Below are positions 52,854 through 64,000 of a stretch of DNA of 64,000 nucleotides, in pieces; position 1 is the first letter of the stretch, and every line of letters begins with the position of its first letter. The DNA comes from Filosporella fistucella (lineage: Eukaryota > Ascomycota > Leotiomycetes > Helotiales). Where the stretch lies: contig JAQJZZ010000010.1 in the NCBI GenBank assembly GCA_030077755.1, positions 992,001 to 1,056,000 on the forward strand, read 5' to 3'. The notes under the pieces were generated by a model. The model had not been told where the DNA came from, searched no databases, and saw only the letters and a program-made list of their open reading frames with translations. The position numbers and the translations under genes are program-made.

Positions 52854-54687
52854 ATGACAGCCTCTCTCAGCGATGAGAAGTTTCAGGAAAGCTTTCACGA
52901 AGATGTCCAGCATGAAAGTTTAGAGAGTGTGGAGTATAAGAAGAAAGAGAAAATTTTACTGCGGAAGCTAGATCTGTTTATTGCACCTGTTATGATGCTC
53001 TTGATGCTCATCAGTTATCTTGATAGAGGAAATATCGGGTTTGCTGCTACGCAAGGAATGACAGATGATATTGGGTTGAAAGGGTCGGAGCTAAACGTGA
53101 GTATCTGATTTCTGAAGCCGACATCCCACTCTTACATAATAATCTTCATAGACTGCTGTGTCGGTGTTCTACATCTTCTATATTCTCGCCGAGGTAAATA
53201 ACTTAATATCCTCTTCATTTGTATTCAAGAGCTTATCGGATGTCAGTTCCCATCCTCAATACTCGTCAAACGACTCCAGTTTAATCGCGTCATTCCAACA
53301 ATAACGTTCTGCTGGGGTCTAGTATGCATGTGTACGGGATTTATCCATGGCTTCCCGGCTCTAATCGTCACTCGTATTCTGCTGGGCTTCTTTGAAGGAT
53401 GCCTTTTCCCTTCCATGACTTTATTCCTCTGTAATTGGTATAAGCGAGACGAACTTGCTACGAGGATTGCTTTCTTATTCAGTAATGTCTCTCCTTACTT
53501 GCTGTAACTTCTCCTAACGAATCGCAGTTGCTTCTGCTCTTTCGGGTGCCTTTGGAGGATTGCTTGCCTGGGCAATATTGTATATGGACGGTGTATCGGG
53601 GATGTCAGGCTGGAGATGGTAAGTATCTTTACATCTCCTTAATCATATCACATTCACTAATTCAAAAGATCAAGGCTCTATATCATCGAAGGGATAATCA
53701 CAATTGTATGGGCCTTCATATGCATATTTGTTGTTCCGAAAAACTACGAGACAGCATATTTCCTGGATGATCAAGACAAAGCTATTATGCGGCACCGAGC
53801 TGAACTCACTGAAGCATATTCTGGTGGTTCAGGCCATTACACAATGAAGGATATCAAAGAAGCAGCAAAGGATAGTAAAAGCTGGGGACACGGAGTTATC
53901 CAGATTGCTGTTGTGACGATTCTTTATGGTTCGGCTACCAGCTCCTTCCTCGGAGTATCACTGACTTGTCCGAAGGATTTGGGACTTTCCTCCCAATCAT
54001 CATCAAGAATGGCTTTCACTATTCCACCGTTCAGTCTCAGTATCTAGTTATCCCAGGTGAGTCTAACCACTCAAAAGTTACAATTTCACACTGCTAATAT
54101 CCTTAGTGAATCTCTGGGGGGCTGTTGTCTATGCCATTGGTGCCTATCTCTCCGACAAACACAAGACTCGATTCCTGCCACTCATAGTATGTGCACCGTT
54201 CGGAATAGCAGGTTATGCCATTTTACTTGCACCAGTGTCGCCAGCTGTCAGCTATTTTGCCACCTATCTGATCGCAACAGCTTGCTTTCTTTGCACCGGG
54301 ACAAATATCGCTTGGCTGTCAGGTAACTGCGCTCCAGATGGAAAGAGAGCTGCAAGTCTTGGTATACTATTGACGTTAACGAATATTGGTGGTGTGGTAT
54401 CAGGACAAATCTATCGTATGTTTGCTCCTAGACTCCTCGGGCATTCTAAATGGTCCATGCATATATAATATGGACTGACAAGCTACGTAGAAACGAAATC
54501 AGCACCTAAATATACTCTTGGACATGCTTGGTCAATGGGCTGTCTTATCTTTGCTTGGTGCGGATGGTGGATTGTACGAGCTATGTACAAGAAGAGAGAG
54601 GCAGGAAAAGATAGGCTGCTTGCGGAGGGTGCAGCAAGCGAAGAAGAGTTCACGGACAGAAGTCCAGAGTTTAGGTATCAATTTTGA
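52854..54687 (+). CDS. MFS anion:cation symporter (allantoate-permease-like), eight exons
   Basis: Eight exons (52854-53096, 53152-53193, 53247-53481, 53528-53618, 53675-53928, 53976-54056, 54107-54415, 54491-54687) give 483 residues; every junction is GT..AG and in frame. Although it looks broken at first sight, splicing restores the ACS/Dal5-like family marks. These are LDLFIAPVMMLLMLISYLDRGNIGFA at helix 1, the FEGCLFPSMTLFLCNWYKRDE region, RLGFW-like GMSGWRWLYIIEG, LYGFGTFLPIII, SQYLVIPVNLWGAVVYA and APKYTLGHAWSMG. Members move carboxylates, vitamins or ureides with protons across the plasma membrane. The C-terminus is charged and cytosolic. Its promoter shares elements with the catabolic cluster, so it may supply that pathway. 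Confidence 0.9.
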
Positions 54688-54876
54688 GGGAAGAGAAGGC
54701 TTCAGCCTTTGCAGCGCGCAACGCTACACCCACAGCGATTGATACCAAAGTCCCAGAGCGGTCGGTTGACTCATTCGTCACGATCGAAAAAGTACAGACA
54801 CTAGAACTTTAAGAACTCATCTATTATGCCAAGCTTCATTTATAGAAACCAACTCGCAGTCAGTCTGCCATTCATT

Positions 54877-56173
54877 TTAGAAGGCTTCAGTATCAGACCT
54901 CTCATCGTCGCTAACAGATCTCCTTCTATCCACCCAATTAATACGCATCCAATTCTCGTCTTCAACCTCACTCTCAGTCTTCCAGTCTGGTTCAACCTCC
55001 TTTCGTTTCAAATTCTTGATCAGATTTTCTGCTTTCTCAATGGTCCCGATCCTCTCGTCGTCTAACTCTTCTGAGATGTGAATTAGCAAGATTCTCCATC
55101 GATGGTTGAGATAAGTTATGGCCACTTGAAGAAGCACCGAAATGTATGAAGAATCCCAGCTTACCATATCGCATAATACTTTCAACAACAAATTCCAAGT
55201 ACTTTCTCTGCTGCGTAACACTCAGCTTGCTATGACTCCTAATCTCAAGCGACCATTGGAAAGCGTCTAAATCGCCTAACTCCTCTATATGTAATCCTTC
55301 GCCCTCACAGATTTGTAACAATCTATCTCTCATCTCTCTCGTCGTAATCGTTTTACAGTCAATCTTTGGCATCTTCCCTCGTTCCCCCATCTCTCTAACA
55401 TCTCTTGCATCCAATGTCTCTCCTTTGCCCCACACAAGGCCATTACTCCACAATTTCAATCTTTCTTCTTCCATCAAGACCAAATCTTCACTTTCAATGC
55501 TAAGGTGGTGTTTCGCAATTAGTATCAGTTTCTCCATCGCAGGGAAACACGAAAGAAGATTAAAGATCCAATCTTCATAGCTCCGAAATCCTTGCCGTCG
55601 GTACGCGCTAATGGTATCATGTACCGCCAGAGTTTTTATGTTTTGACAGATGGTAGAACTGAGATCAGTTGGTAAATATGGCACGCCACCTGGTTCGTAG
55701 CCGATTCCCCAGTCAAAGTACGGGATATCTCTCTTCCAATCGATCCAAGTTTGAGCGCATTCTCCCATCCCGTTCCCAACTACTATTTGTTCGTAGAAAC
55801 AACCGTGGAAGCCATTGCCTGTAGTCAGCAGTTCATGTGTTTCTTTGCAAATTAAAAGCAAGACCGGGATTCGACTTTGGCTCCGGAACGCGAAGCGTTC
55901 CTCTGTAGGCCCATAATGGATTCCAACTTCCAACTCTTCTCCTCCAAATGGCTGGTTGGTGCCATCTATATCGAAGAAGGAAAGAGGTGTGTCTATGGCA
56001 CTGGCTGAGGATACTCTTGTCGCTTGGTAAAGAGCAAGAGTATGGCGTTGTAAGTAAAGAATACGTGATTCGGGTAGCTCGCATGAATATATCTGGAGAC
56101 GGAGCTCCTTTGGAAGGGTAGAGAAGAGGGGAAAGGCTGAAGGAGTCCGTGATCTCAGGCTAGAAGCTGCCAT
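54877..56173 (-). CDS. 2EXR domain-containing protein
   Basis: Exons 56173-55165 and 55070-54877 (94-bp intron, GTAAGC donor) give 400 residues. The N-terminal segment FPLFSTLPKELRLQIYSCELPESRIL is the 2EXR motif, an F-box-like helix common in large uncharacterised ascomycete families. It is followed by LLLICKETHELLTTGNGFHG, the second conserved part. The remainder has the helical layout usual for such proteins (FPAMEKLILIAKHHLSIE) and an acidic, arginine-rich C-terminal tail from the second exon (ELDDERIGTIEKAENLIKNL, then VDRRRSVSDDERSDTEAF). The molecular role is unknown; relatives vary widely between strains. No membrane segment or signal is visible. It lies 3' to 3' with the MFS permease gene. 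Confidence 0.85.
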
Positions 56174-57026
56174 TAATGCAGTTAAAGATGTGCCAGTAAT
56201 CGTCGAAGGGACTCGAAAGGTGACGCAGTCTGGATGTCAAGTGTGAGAACAATGTTTCTGTAATCGAAATTTTTGCTAGGAACCTTGTGCATTTGAAAAG
56301 TAATTTTCATCGAGCCAGGAACCGGGTGAGAATGTCATATAACTGAAGGTCAGCTCCCGTCCGGTGTCATGCATGCCACGTGATGCCAGATATGACTCCT
56401 TCAAGATAGCTAACCTACCCAGGTAGACGTGGATTCAGCTGCAATACGGCACAACTGGCGCCGGCTCGGGTTTGGGAAGAGTCAAACATAACGCTCATAA
56501 TGTATAGGAATAGCGATCGGTTACGAGTGGGTATGTAACAGTGTTATAGTCTACTGGAAAGAAGCTATACAGGCTATGTTTTGGCGTGCACAATTTATCA
56601 CCCACACGCTACGCAGCCCATATTTCCAGCGTAAGCAATCCACGACACGCACGTTATAGAGCCTATTTTCTGGCATATCACAGGCTACGCTGCCTGTATT
56701 TCTAGCGTGCATCCCCTCCAACCTCTTGGCTAAGTAGCCTATAATCATAGCATCGAGCACTTAGCTATACGCGATGGAAATTCAAGCTATACTGCCTGTA
56801 GATAGTGAGCTGCAGATAAATAAGCATACAGGCTACATAGCCTATGTGTAATGGGCACACATGCTGAAAATACAGGCAGCATAGCATTTAGCTCGTGGGA
56901 ATTAGAAGTGTCATCCGTCTTCCATAAAAATGTCATAGCATAAACTAATGATAGTGTTTGATTCCACATAGTTAACAGGATATATAAAGCATCCTTCCTA
57001 CTCGTACAACTTTTCAACCTATAACT
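56174..57026. other. Intergenic with degenerate repeats
   Basis: No gene. The middle of this stretch (56560-56890) carries the repeated module listed separately. The remainder is AT-rich with nothing clear. Confidence 0.5.
56560..56890. repeat. Three degenerate copies of a 24-bp module, one inverted
   Basis: Copies lie at 56608-56631, 56684-56707 and, inverted, 56862-56885. The shared form is GCTAyGCwGCCyrTATTTyyAGCr. Most differences are C/T or G/A transitions. ATACAGGCTA occurs at 56568 and 56826, and AGGCTA-CA-TAGCCT (56830-56843) is a small palindrome. This looks like the eroded remains of a short interspersed element. Confidence 0.5.
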
Positions 57027-57684
57027 TCAGTATTTCCCGCTGAGTTTGACCAGACCTGCCGCCTCATTGTCTTTCTTGCTCTTTTGACTCCATTCTGGGG
57101 CTTCATCGATCCCCTCGTCCTCTTCTTTATCTCCTTGCTCCTTTGTGTGATGCACAGTGGTAGGTGCATGCTCAGCAGGGGAGTAAATGGTGTACAAAAT
57201 CTTAAATTTATGTTAGAATTACGTATGTAGCAAGATAACTGACCATATGTCAACTTACAAGAGGGGTTGGCCCAGTGTTGACAAATTGATGCTGAGTACC
57301 AGCCGGTACAACCATCAAATCTCCAGCCTGGACATCTTGATCCTTTCCATTTATAGTAGCTTTGCCTTTCCCACTCGTGAATGTCAATGCCTGATCCACT
57401 GTATGTACTTCGTCCCCAATATCTCCACCAACTGGAATGGTCATCAAAACCACTTGAGAGTAGAGACCCGTGAAGAGAACTTTTCTGAATTCACCTGATG
57501 ATGCTGGGAGAGCTGAGGTCATTTGAGAAAAGTAGACCATGTCGTGAGATGGTGGGCTCTTATTGGGTGGTTGGGAAGCCATGGCTCGAATATGTATCCT
57601 GCAAGGTGCTGATAATGAAGCTTTAGAGGCTATGCTAAGTGTGCTGCGAATGGGTAGAGAGCGGGTGATAGTTGAGAGCAACAT
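57027..57684 (-). CDS. Cupin-domain protein
   Basis: Exons 57684-57259 and 57200-57027 (58-bp intron with a tctaac branch) give 199 residues. The cupin barrel is visible from VVLMTIPVGGDIGDEVHTVDQAL (motif 1, with the Glu-x-His pair) to GDLMVVPAGTQHQFVNTG (motif 2). The second exon adds the strand LYTIYSPAEHAPTTVHHTK and an acidic-basic tail. Small single-cupin proteins can bind a metal and act as isomerases, dioxygenases or sensors; the role here is unknown. The start is uncertain. The ATG at 57684 gives a basic, acid-free leader (MLLSTITRSLPIRSTLSI) that looks like a mitochondrial presequence, while the ATG at 57592 would give a cytosolic form starting MASQPPNKSPP. Confidence 0.83.
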
Positions 57685-58327
57685 TGAAAAAGGGCGATCA
57701 GCAACTTGCGATATATATGCCCACGGTGAAGGGATAATAGTGATACATTGCATGGGAGAAGAGGGGTTTGAGCTTCTGGCAGCTCATCCCATTGCTCAGA
57801 GCCCGGTTGGTGATGTCATGAAATCATTATACTTCAATGCAATTGTCATCAACTCAATCAGGCACAAGTGCCACTAGACAGAATTAAATGACAGACAGGT
57901 AACAGGAAACAAACTGCACTCTCCGGATCTTCTCCGATGCAACAGGGGATTCGGGATTGTATTTTGGGAAACCGTTAATGACCGACTTACTGGAAGAATG
58001 GTTCTCCCAAAAATTGTCCTATAATTCGACAATTTATAAAATTAATGTAAAGGTACCATAGAAGGATAGAGCCTTTTAATAGTTTGTTCTCCTTACCTAT
58101 AATCTTAATTGTATGTAGCTATAATATACAATCTACGTGTAGAACCTGGGCTCTTAGAATGATGTTCGTTAAGTTTAGCAGATTTGGTGCGTCGCCAGTG
58201 CGTGAAGATATCGGGCTTTGAACAATATCGGCCCGGAAAAACGCTTTGCCGAACTCGTCCGATTGTGGAAGTCATTCGAGAGACGACTTTTGAAAGTTTG
58301 TGAGCTCTTCAGCAAACACATCATAAA
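57685..58327. other. Divergent promoter, cupin / COX11
   Basis: No gene. AT-rich around 58020-58130. Both flanking genes start outward from it. Confidence 0.45.
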
Positions 58328-59207
58328 ATGCGGAGCTTCCCACGACTGGTATCAAGCACTGCGCGCAAAGATGCAGCTTGGGTGTGCTCATCTTGCGCGA
58401 AGATGTCACGCCAACGGCCCTCAACGCCGTTCTTCAAACCCTCCATCGCCAGGTCGATTTCAAATACCTCGAAGCCAAGACAGAATGTCGCGCCTACAAT
58501 GGAGCAATTAAGGGCTCCATTCCAGAAAAGAAATGCCACCACAATGTACTATGCATTCAGTGTGATATTGGGGACAGTAGCATTATCTTACGGGTCTGTC
58601 CCAATGTACAAAATGGTACTTTTGGCCGCCACCCCACCACGAATTGTTAGCTAACAATTGTTAGATCTGCCAGACGACAGGATGGGGAGGACAGCCTATC
58701 AAAGCACCTGGCCATGGTGGACCAGAGGGTGTTGATCCCTCAGAGCGCCTGAAGCCCGTCACCTCTGCCAAACGAATTCGAATTACCTTCAATGGCTCGG
58801 TTTCTGACGTTCTCCCCTGGAAGTTTGTCCCCCAACAGAGGGAAGTGCGTGTGCTGCCTGGAGAGACAGCATTGGCCTTCTATACCGCAACGAACAATTC
58901 TGATAACGATATCATTGGAGTGGCGACATATAGTGTGACACCAGCCCAGGTGGCACCATATTTCAGCAAGATTCAATGCTTCTGTTTCGAGGAACAGAGA
59001 CTAAATGCTGGAGAGACTGTGGATATGCCAGTCTTCTTCTATATTGATCCGGATTTTGTCAATGATCCGAGTATGAAGGGCATTGAGCAGGTCACTTTGA
59101 GTTATACATTCTTTAGTAAGTAAACTGTATAAATTGACGGTGGACAGTACTGACTCTTCACAGAGGCGAGATATGATAATAGTGGCCATTTGAAACCTTA
59201 TGCGTAA
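58328..59207 (+). CDS. COX11: Cytochrome c oxidase assembly protein Cox11 (CtaG)
   Basis: Three exons (58328-58615, 58665-59115, 59164-59207) give 260 residues. The first 55 residues are basic and Ser-rich, as in a mitochondrial presequence. One transmembrane helix follows (TTMYYAFSVILGTVALSYGS, about 71-90) and leads to YKMICQTTGWGG, which is rebuilt by splicing and typical of the family. The intermembrane-space domain carries the copper motif KIQCFCFEEQ (Cys near 201 and 203) followed by DMPVFFYIDPDF. Cox11 delivers copper to the CuB site of cytochrome oxidase subunit 1. The tiny third exon encodes ARYDNSGHLKPYA. The first intron contains an 18-bp perfect palindrome over its branch site, described among the findings. 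Confidence 0.95.
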
Positions 59208-60435
59208 AGCAGTGTACAGTATAGGATTTGGCATATGCATTGGGTGGCGTTACGCGAACTGGCTGCATAGAAATCATAGCTTATTGTAAATCTTTCTCCT
59301 CACTGACATGTACAAAACTCGGGGGGAGTAATCGTGACACATGTTGCAAGTCATGGTAGTACAGGACCTGCACAAGACCAGAATACGTGCACGCCTTCGA
59401 ATCTAAAGATATACTCACCTCGTTTGCTTCTCGCCGAGCTTTCCAGCAAGGCTCTGGCGATATAGGAAGCGACAAAAAGAGCCCCATCTTATCTCGAACT
59501 ATTTCACAAAGTGAGGGCATCGCACAAAATTTGGGGATCTGATCTCATTCATCTATCATCTTCCCTACACCCCTCACGCATCCATTCATTCCCCATCCAA
59601 ACTTAGATCCAGGCTTAGCAAATATGCCACTTGACATTCCTGTCCTAGACCAAGAAAGGATAGCGATTCCTACACCATTTGCGTCTTCTCAGAGACCGAT
59701 GGCACTCGCTCTTTCGGCTCTACCTCGACCACCTGTTCTTCAAGCGACCCTGCCTCCCTCAATATCCAGCCAAAGGACCCAACCCGGTCGTTCAATGGCA
59801 ATACATAAAGATTCTCTCTCCACGATACTCATCTAGCAATTAGGCAAGATAAGCAATGTGCGGAAAGAGATACAAGATTTGCTATCTTCTAGCCCCCGAT
59901 CTCCAATAAATCATGTTCTTCTGCCTCAGCCACAATCACCTCCTCCCCATCCAACTCGTAAAGAAACATGGCGCACATCATGGTGTAAGGGGTATTGGTG
60001 CTGTGGCGCGTCGTGAAACAATGGGGCTTTTGTACATGGTGCTTATTTCGTGTTGTGTTGTGTATCGTGCTGCATATCGTAGATGCTGGGTTATACCTCT
60101 CTTCGTCTAAATCGTTTCGATTGCGGTCGACTTCGCCGGAATCTGATTTGCGGTGGAGATGTAAGTATCGATGTAATGATTATCATTCGGTGTGTTGGAG
60201 TGGGTAAACCAAAACTTGAACGCCAGGTGGAGCGATGGTCGAGGACAAGACCCCTCTATGACCAGCCGCTATCGAATAGAAGAAGAAAAAAATGTGGGGG
60301 TGAAATGAATGCGTGAAGATTGAAGACCAAGCTAGTAGGTGTTCCACAGTGTTTGAGATCTATTGTGATGTGCGCCGGGCCCTAGGACATTAAAATTGCT
60401 ATGCTTGAAGCTCGATCCTGGAAAGTGAAGACAGA
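59208..60435. other. Intergenic, no gene seen
   Basis: Between convergent COX11 and KAP95 ends. A 70-codon ORF at 59624 (MPLDIPVLDQERIAIPTPFA) and others show no family resemblance. Confidence 0.45.
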
Positions 60436-63411
60436 TCAAGTCTGTTGGAGGCCTTGACTACCACCGATTTGGCGTTTGACCTGCTCACGGGCCCAGCGAG
60501 CTGTGTCGATTGTACGACTTTGGAATTCACGATTTTGTCGGGTGTCCTTGATCATTTGAGTGAGCCACTCGGCACGATAATATTGAGAGAATTGGCCGTG
60601 AGGGAATGCGTCGGCAAGATCGCTGAGATGATTAGCAGGTTGAATAGAATAGGCGAAGGTTTACTTACCCAATAACACCCATTGAGGAGCGCATCAGAGC
60701 ATCACTTCTGTTCTGATCAACATAGACAATGTTGAGAAGGGTGAAGATAGACTCGATGTAAGGTGTAAGGAGCTCAGCTACCATGGTTAGCAGTGGTCGG
60801 CATGCAAGGCTTGATTGACTTACTCTTTCCTCCGACCTTCATGGCACCAATGATTCCACCCCAAGCATCCATGATACCTTCACGCAGAGAGATGACATAG
60901 TCAAACATCTCATACGATCCATCTGCGCTAGCTTGAACGCCTGCGGCTTGCTGAAGGACTTGAGCGACAACTGAAAGATAGGTTTCGAAGTGACCACCAA
61001 TAGCGCCGGCGATATCTCCGAAGCACTGCAAGATGGCGGGCTTGAACTGATTGGCCAAGGCTGTACTCTGTTCTTCGTGTGAGAAATGTTCTTTGTCAAA
61101 GCGGAAAATAAATTACAAGGGGGGAAGGTGTCAATGTTCAGGGTACAAATAGTATAACATACCCTAAGATTGTTCAATAGATAATTCATAAATGTGTCAC
61201 AGTATGGTTGGCACGGTTCACCCATTGAACGAGTGATGTCGCTGACAAGGCCGATAGCCATGGAGCAGAGAGCTGGCTCCTCTTGATTACCGAGTGCGTT
61301 GTAGAGGTAAGGGGAGAATGCCTCCATATAAGTGGCAAAGCCTTCTTCCAGAGCATTGGCCAAGCCGCTGACAGTTGCGAAAATGGCATCAGGAACACTT
61401 GATTTGACACCGGCAGTTGAGAGAATCTGCAACAATACAGTCATGATTCTGTCTGCCTGGGGAGCGATTTCCTTCTCCAGACGTTGGACAATAGCCAAGA
61501 GAACAGTGCACAAGCTGGTTTGCATTTCCTCCAAGGTGATCTTATCCTCAACACTAACGACTTGGGTTTGCAGGGGGATGGTATCCTCAAGACGTTTGAT
61601 GATAACATCAGAAAGTGAGGCAACAGGTGCCAAGCTCTCGTTGGCAGCATTTTGGACGAACGTGTTCAACACTTCGTAAGCAGCAGTTCGGAGCTGGTTG
61701 TCGGCGTCAGATCTCTCGGTGACTTGAAGAAGGCGAGTAATGCATTCGTTGAATTGAGGAGTAAGAGCATTTTGTTGGCAACCAATTTCCCCAGAAAAAC
61801 GCTCTGCAAGGTTCATCAAGGCCCAGCAGCATGATCCGGCCATCTTGGGGCTGCTCACAAGGCCTTCGAATAGGGCATTGGTCAAGCCTGGGAGTATATT
61901 TATGGGGTCGATGGCCTCCGAGCAAGCCTCCGTGATACGTCCAAGTGCATATGCAGTTGAGTCCTTGACATGGATGACCGGATCTTCCATCATTTTGATG
62001 ATAACTGGAAGAGCCTGCTTGACGATAGGAGCGATGACCTTCTCTTCCGGTCCCTCCATGATAGCACCGAATGCTGAGACAGCAGCATCTCTGTGATGCC
62101 AGTCCTCGTGTCGTAGGTTACCCTCGACGAATTGCAAGACAGGCGCAATAACAGTACCACCGACAGCCTGAGCGTAAAGTTGAAGACACTGGTATGCTGC
62201 TCGGGAAATGTTGTACTCGTCGTCACCTGCATCTTCGTCTTGCTTGGTTAACAGATGCAAGAGGACAGGGACAACCTCATTTGTGGCGACAGCGCAGAAA
62301 TGGAAACTCTCGCGCAGTTGGTCTTCACCCTCCACCTATTCGAGTCAGTCCGGTTCTAGTCTCTGAATTTTGAGACTTACCTGGGCGTTATCGTCCTCAA
62401 TGGCAATTTCCTCCTCACAGACTGTACTCCAGAATTCCACTGCTAATTTCGCGACGTCTTCCTCTTCACTCTTCATTCCCATAATAGTAAGTCCGAAAAG
62501 AGCCTTCTCCATATAAAATCGCATTAAATCATAATACAATGCCATGATTCTGTTCAAGCAGCCAAAAGCTCCTTGTTGTATCTTGGTGTCAGGAGCTTGT
62601 GTCGCCTCACAGATAACCTGCATAATGTAGTTTCGCTCGCCCTCATTCTTGAAATTGCTGTCGACGAACTCCAACGAATCACCTAAAGCATATATGGCTG
62701 CAAGTCGGACCTCTGCATTTGGCTCCTCCTTCCGAGCTCCTTGCACGACAGCCGTCAGGATAGCGTTCGAATGTTGTACGAGAGAGGCTCTCAATTCAGT
62801 ATCTTGGCTCTCGCAAATAAAACCGATGGTGGTCAGCGAAGCTTGCTTCAAATGATCGCCACCCTCTCCCACATTTCGAACCAAGCTTGGCATCAACTCT
62901 GGCCATTGCTCACGAGGCAGCTCAATAGCGGCTATCGACGCAACAACTTGTGCAGCAGCCTGTCCTGCCTGAGCATTCTTAGATGAGAGAGCCTGCAAGG
63001 TAAGGTGTTTGACGCGCTTCTTCGTGTCTTGGTCTAATTGCAGCCATTTCTCCTGGAGCTCATGTAAACGAGCATATTCGCGAGCTGTGAAGGCGTTTTT
63101 CAGCGCAATACCGGCAGCTTGACGCACAGGGCCTTGTGCATCTTCATTTGCGAGCTCTTGTACAAGGGTAAGGAGGTAAGCAGACTAGAAATGGGTATGT
63201 TAGCTGTGTATCTCAAGCGCGTCATCAGAAATGCGGTCAGGGAGAGGAACTCACAAAGTTGGTTTCAGAGGCTTGTGTAAGTTGCTGTTCTGCGGCACCT
63301 CGAATAGCAGCATCTGCAGATTGTCAGCAACACGCCATACGCCATATCATACTGTTCAAAGGCGAACATACCTGGAGAGAAGGTATTCAGGAGCACAGAA
63401 TTGACGTCCAT
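60436..63411 (-). CDS. KAP95: Importin subunit beta-1 (karyopherin Kap95)
   Basis: Seven exons (63411-63372, 63313-63255, 63184-62381, 62335-61163, 61067-60824, 60777-60669, 60622-60436) give 871 residues, the usual size of Kap95. The N-terminal importin-beta domain reads MDVNSVLLNTFSPDAAIRGA and AEQQLTQASETNFSAYLLTL, followed by QAAGIALKNAFTAREY. HEAT-type helical repeats follow through the whole chain, for example DWHHRDAAVSAFGAIMEGPE, VKDSTAYALGRITEACSEAI and GSCCWALMNLAERFS. The acidic loop region and the C-terminal WAREQVKRQIGGSQGLQQT are also as expected. The protein carries importin-alpha/cargo complexes through nuclear pores by binding nucleoporins and is released by Ran-GTP. All junctions are GT..AG and in frame; intron positions at the very 5' end (40-bp and 59-bp exons) are typical of fungal Kap95 genes. 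Confidence 0.95.
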
Positions 63412-64000
63412 GGTGACCGTTCACAGCCTAGGTACTCCAAATTCAATATTGATTCGTAGAGAAACCTTTGAATAAACCAGTTGAGTTGTCGCTTTGTGGT
63501 GGAAGGGTGTCTCTTCAATGTGAGACGGGTGGTCAAGAATGAAGTGGTGTTTTGGTAGATTTTTGAAGTCCTTCGGATTGATCTCCAAGCGACTCGCGTT
63601 GACAAGGCTGCAGTAGGCTTCTGGAAGGTACTGCGAGGAGTGAAACACTTCAAGGAAAAGAAGATCTTGTTGCCTCTGAAAGTATGGAAAGAGTGTAGAG
63701 AATCACGAAAAGTTATTCAAGGACTTTGGTATTTTAAGGATCGTCTTCACGTTCATTTTCCCAACTGGAAGTCGGTGGTTGCAATTCACGCTAATCCTAA
63801 AATGCAATTAGCGTTATTGTCACGCATTACCGAATAAATCCCCTGAAAATTTTCAATAGATTGTCAATGTCTTAAGATGAGGTGAGAAAATCTTCTCGAG
63901 TTCTAAAATTTGTAATAGTTCGATTTTCATTTTTGGTATGCAGCAAGTTATCTCCAATGCAATTTTTCATGCGGTATGCCACCCAAGATGCAAAAGAAAG
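63412..64000. other. KAP95 upstream region
   Basis: Promoter side of KAP95 up to the window edge. Short ORFs on both strands show no recognisable protein. Confidence 0.45.

Noticed and set aside
52854..54687. The MFS gene at 52.9 kb as a broken pseudogene
   Set aside because: Its frame changes are all explained by seven short canonical introns, and the spliced product is complete with all family motifs.
57563..57877. 104-codon plus-strand ORF opposite the cupin gene
   Set aside because: It is the antisense shadow of the cupin coding strand; the cupin motifs and intron are on the minus strand.
59624..59836. 70-codon ORF downstream of COX11
   Set aside because: Short, no recognisable family, ordinary Pro/Ser/Leu composition of intergenic DNA.
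1..64000. CRISPR arrays, insertion sequences, rRNA and retrotransposon ORFs
   Set aside because: None seen; the window is eukaryotic and I found no reverse transcriptase, integrase or transposase motifs.

Overview
The window is nuclear DNA of a filamentous ascomycete (Pezizomycotina). Most genes carry one to seven short introns (about 45-150 bp) with GT..AG ends and CTAAC/CTGAC-like branch sites. Fungus-specific families are present: WetA, the C2H2 plus fungal_trans regulator, a PTH11-like rhodopsin-domain protein, a 2EXR protein and fungal Mediator Med1. The flavour of the proteins suggests Leotiomycetes, but that placement is an impression. I see no transposon ORF, rRNA or CRISPR.

Layout. 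0-13 kb is mostly housekeeping: a truncated unknown gene, Mediator subunit 1, a remarkable interrupted tRNA-His gene, an unknown 812-residue protein, the succinate dehydrogenase flavinylation factor SDHAF2/Sdh5, and the conidial regulator wetA. 13.6-26.3 kb is a compact catabolic-type cluster: two carboxymuconolactone-decarboxylase-family proteins, two paralogous metallo-beta-lactamase-fold hydrolases, two beta-hydroxyacid dehydrogenases, one zinc alcohol dehydrogenase and a central C2H2/fungal_trans regulator. 26.5-34.2 kb continues with a secreted NMT1/SBP-like protein, a PTH11-like membrane protein with a reading-frame conflict, a FAD amine-oxidase-like enzyme and an MFS transporter. 34.9-48 kb holds a frameshifted MYND-finger gene, a bHLH factor, a TMEM135-like membrane protein and two fungus-specific unknowns. 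49-64 kb holds Y-family DNA polymerase iota, an eight-exon anion:cation symporter-type MFS permease, a 2EXR protein, a cupin, COX11 and importin beta-1 (KAP95).

How the genes fit together. The 13.6-26.3 kb genes look like a lactone or ring-cleavage catabolic module with its own regulator and duplicated steps. A G-rich promoter element (core TGCGGGG / GGGGTAAGT) recurs in the gaps between these genes, in the regulator's promoter, upstream of the MFS gene at 32.5 kb, and in several copies upstream of the MFS permease at 52.9 kb. This suggests one regulon that includes uptake. Exon structures were deduced by hand from splice signals and protein continuity, without transcripts.
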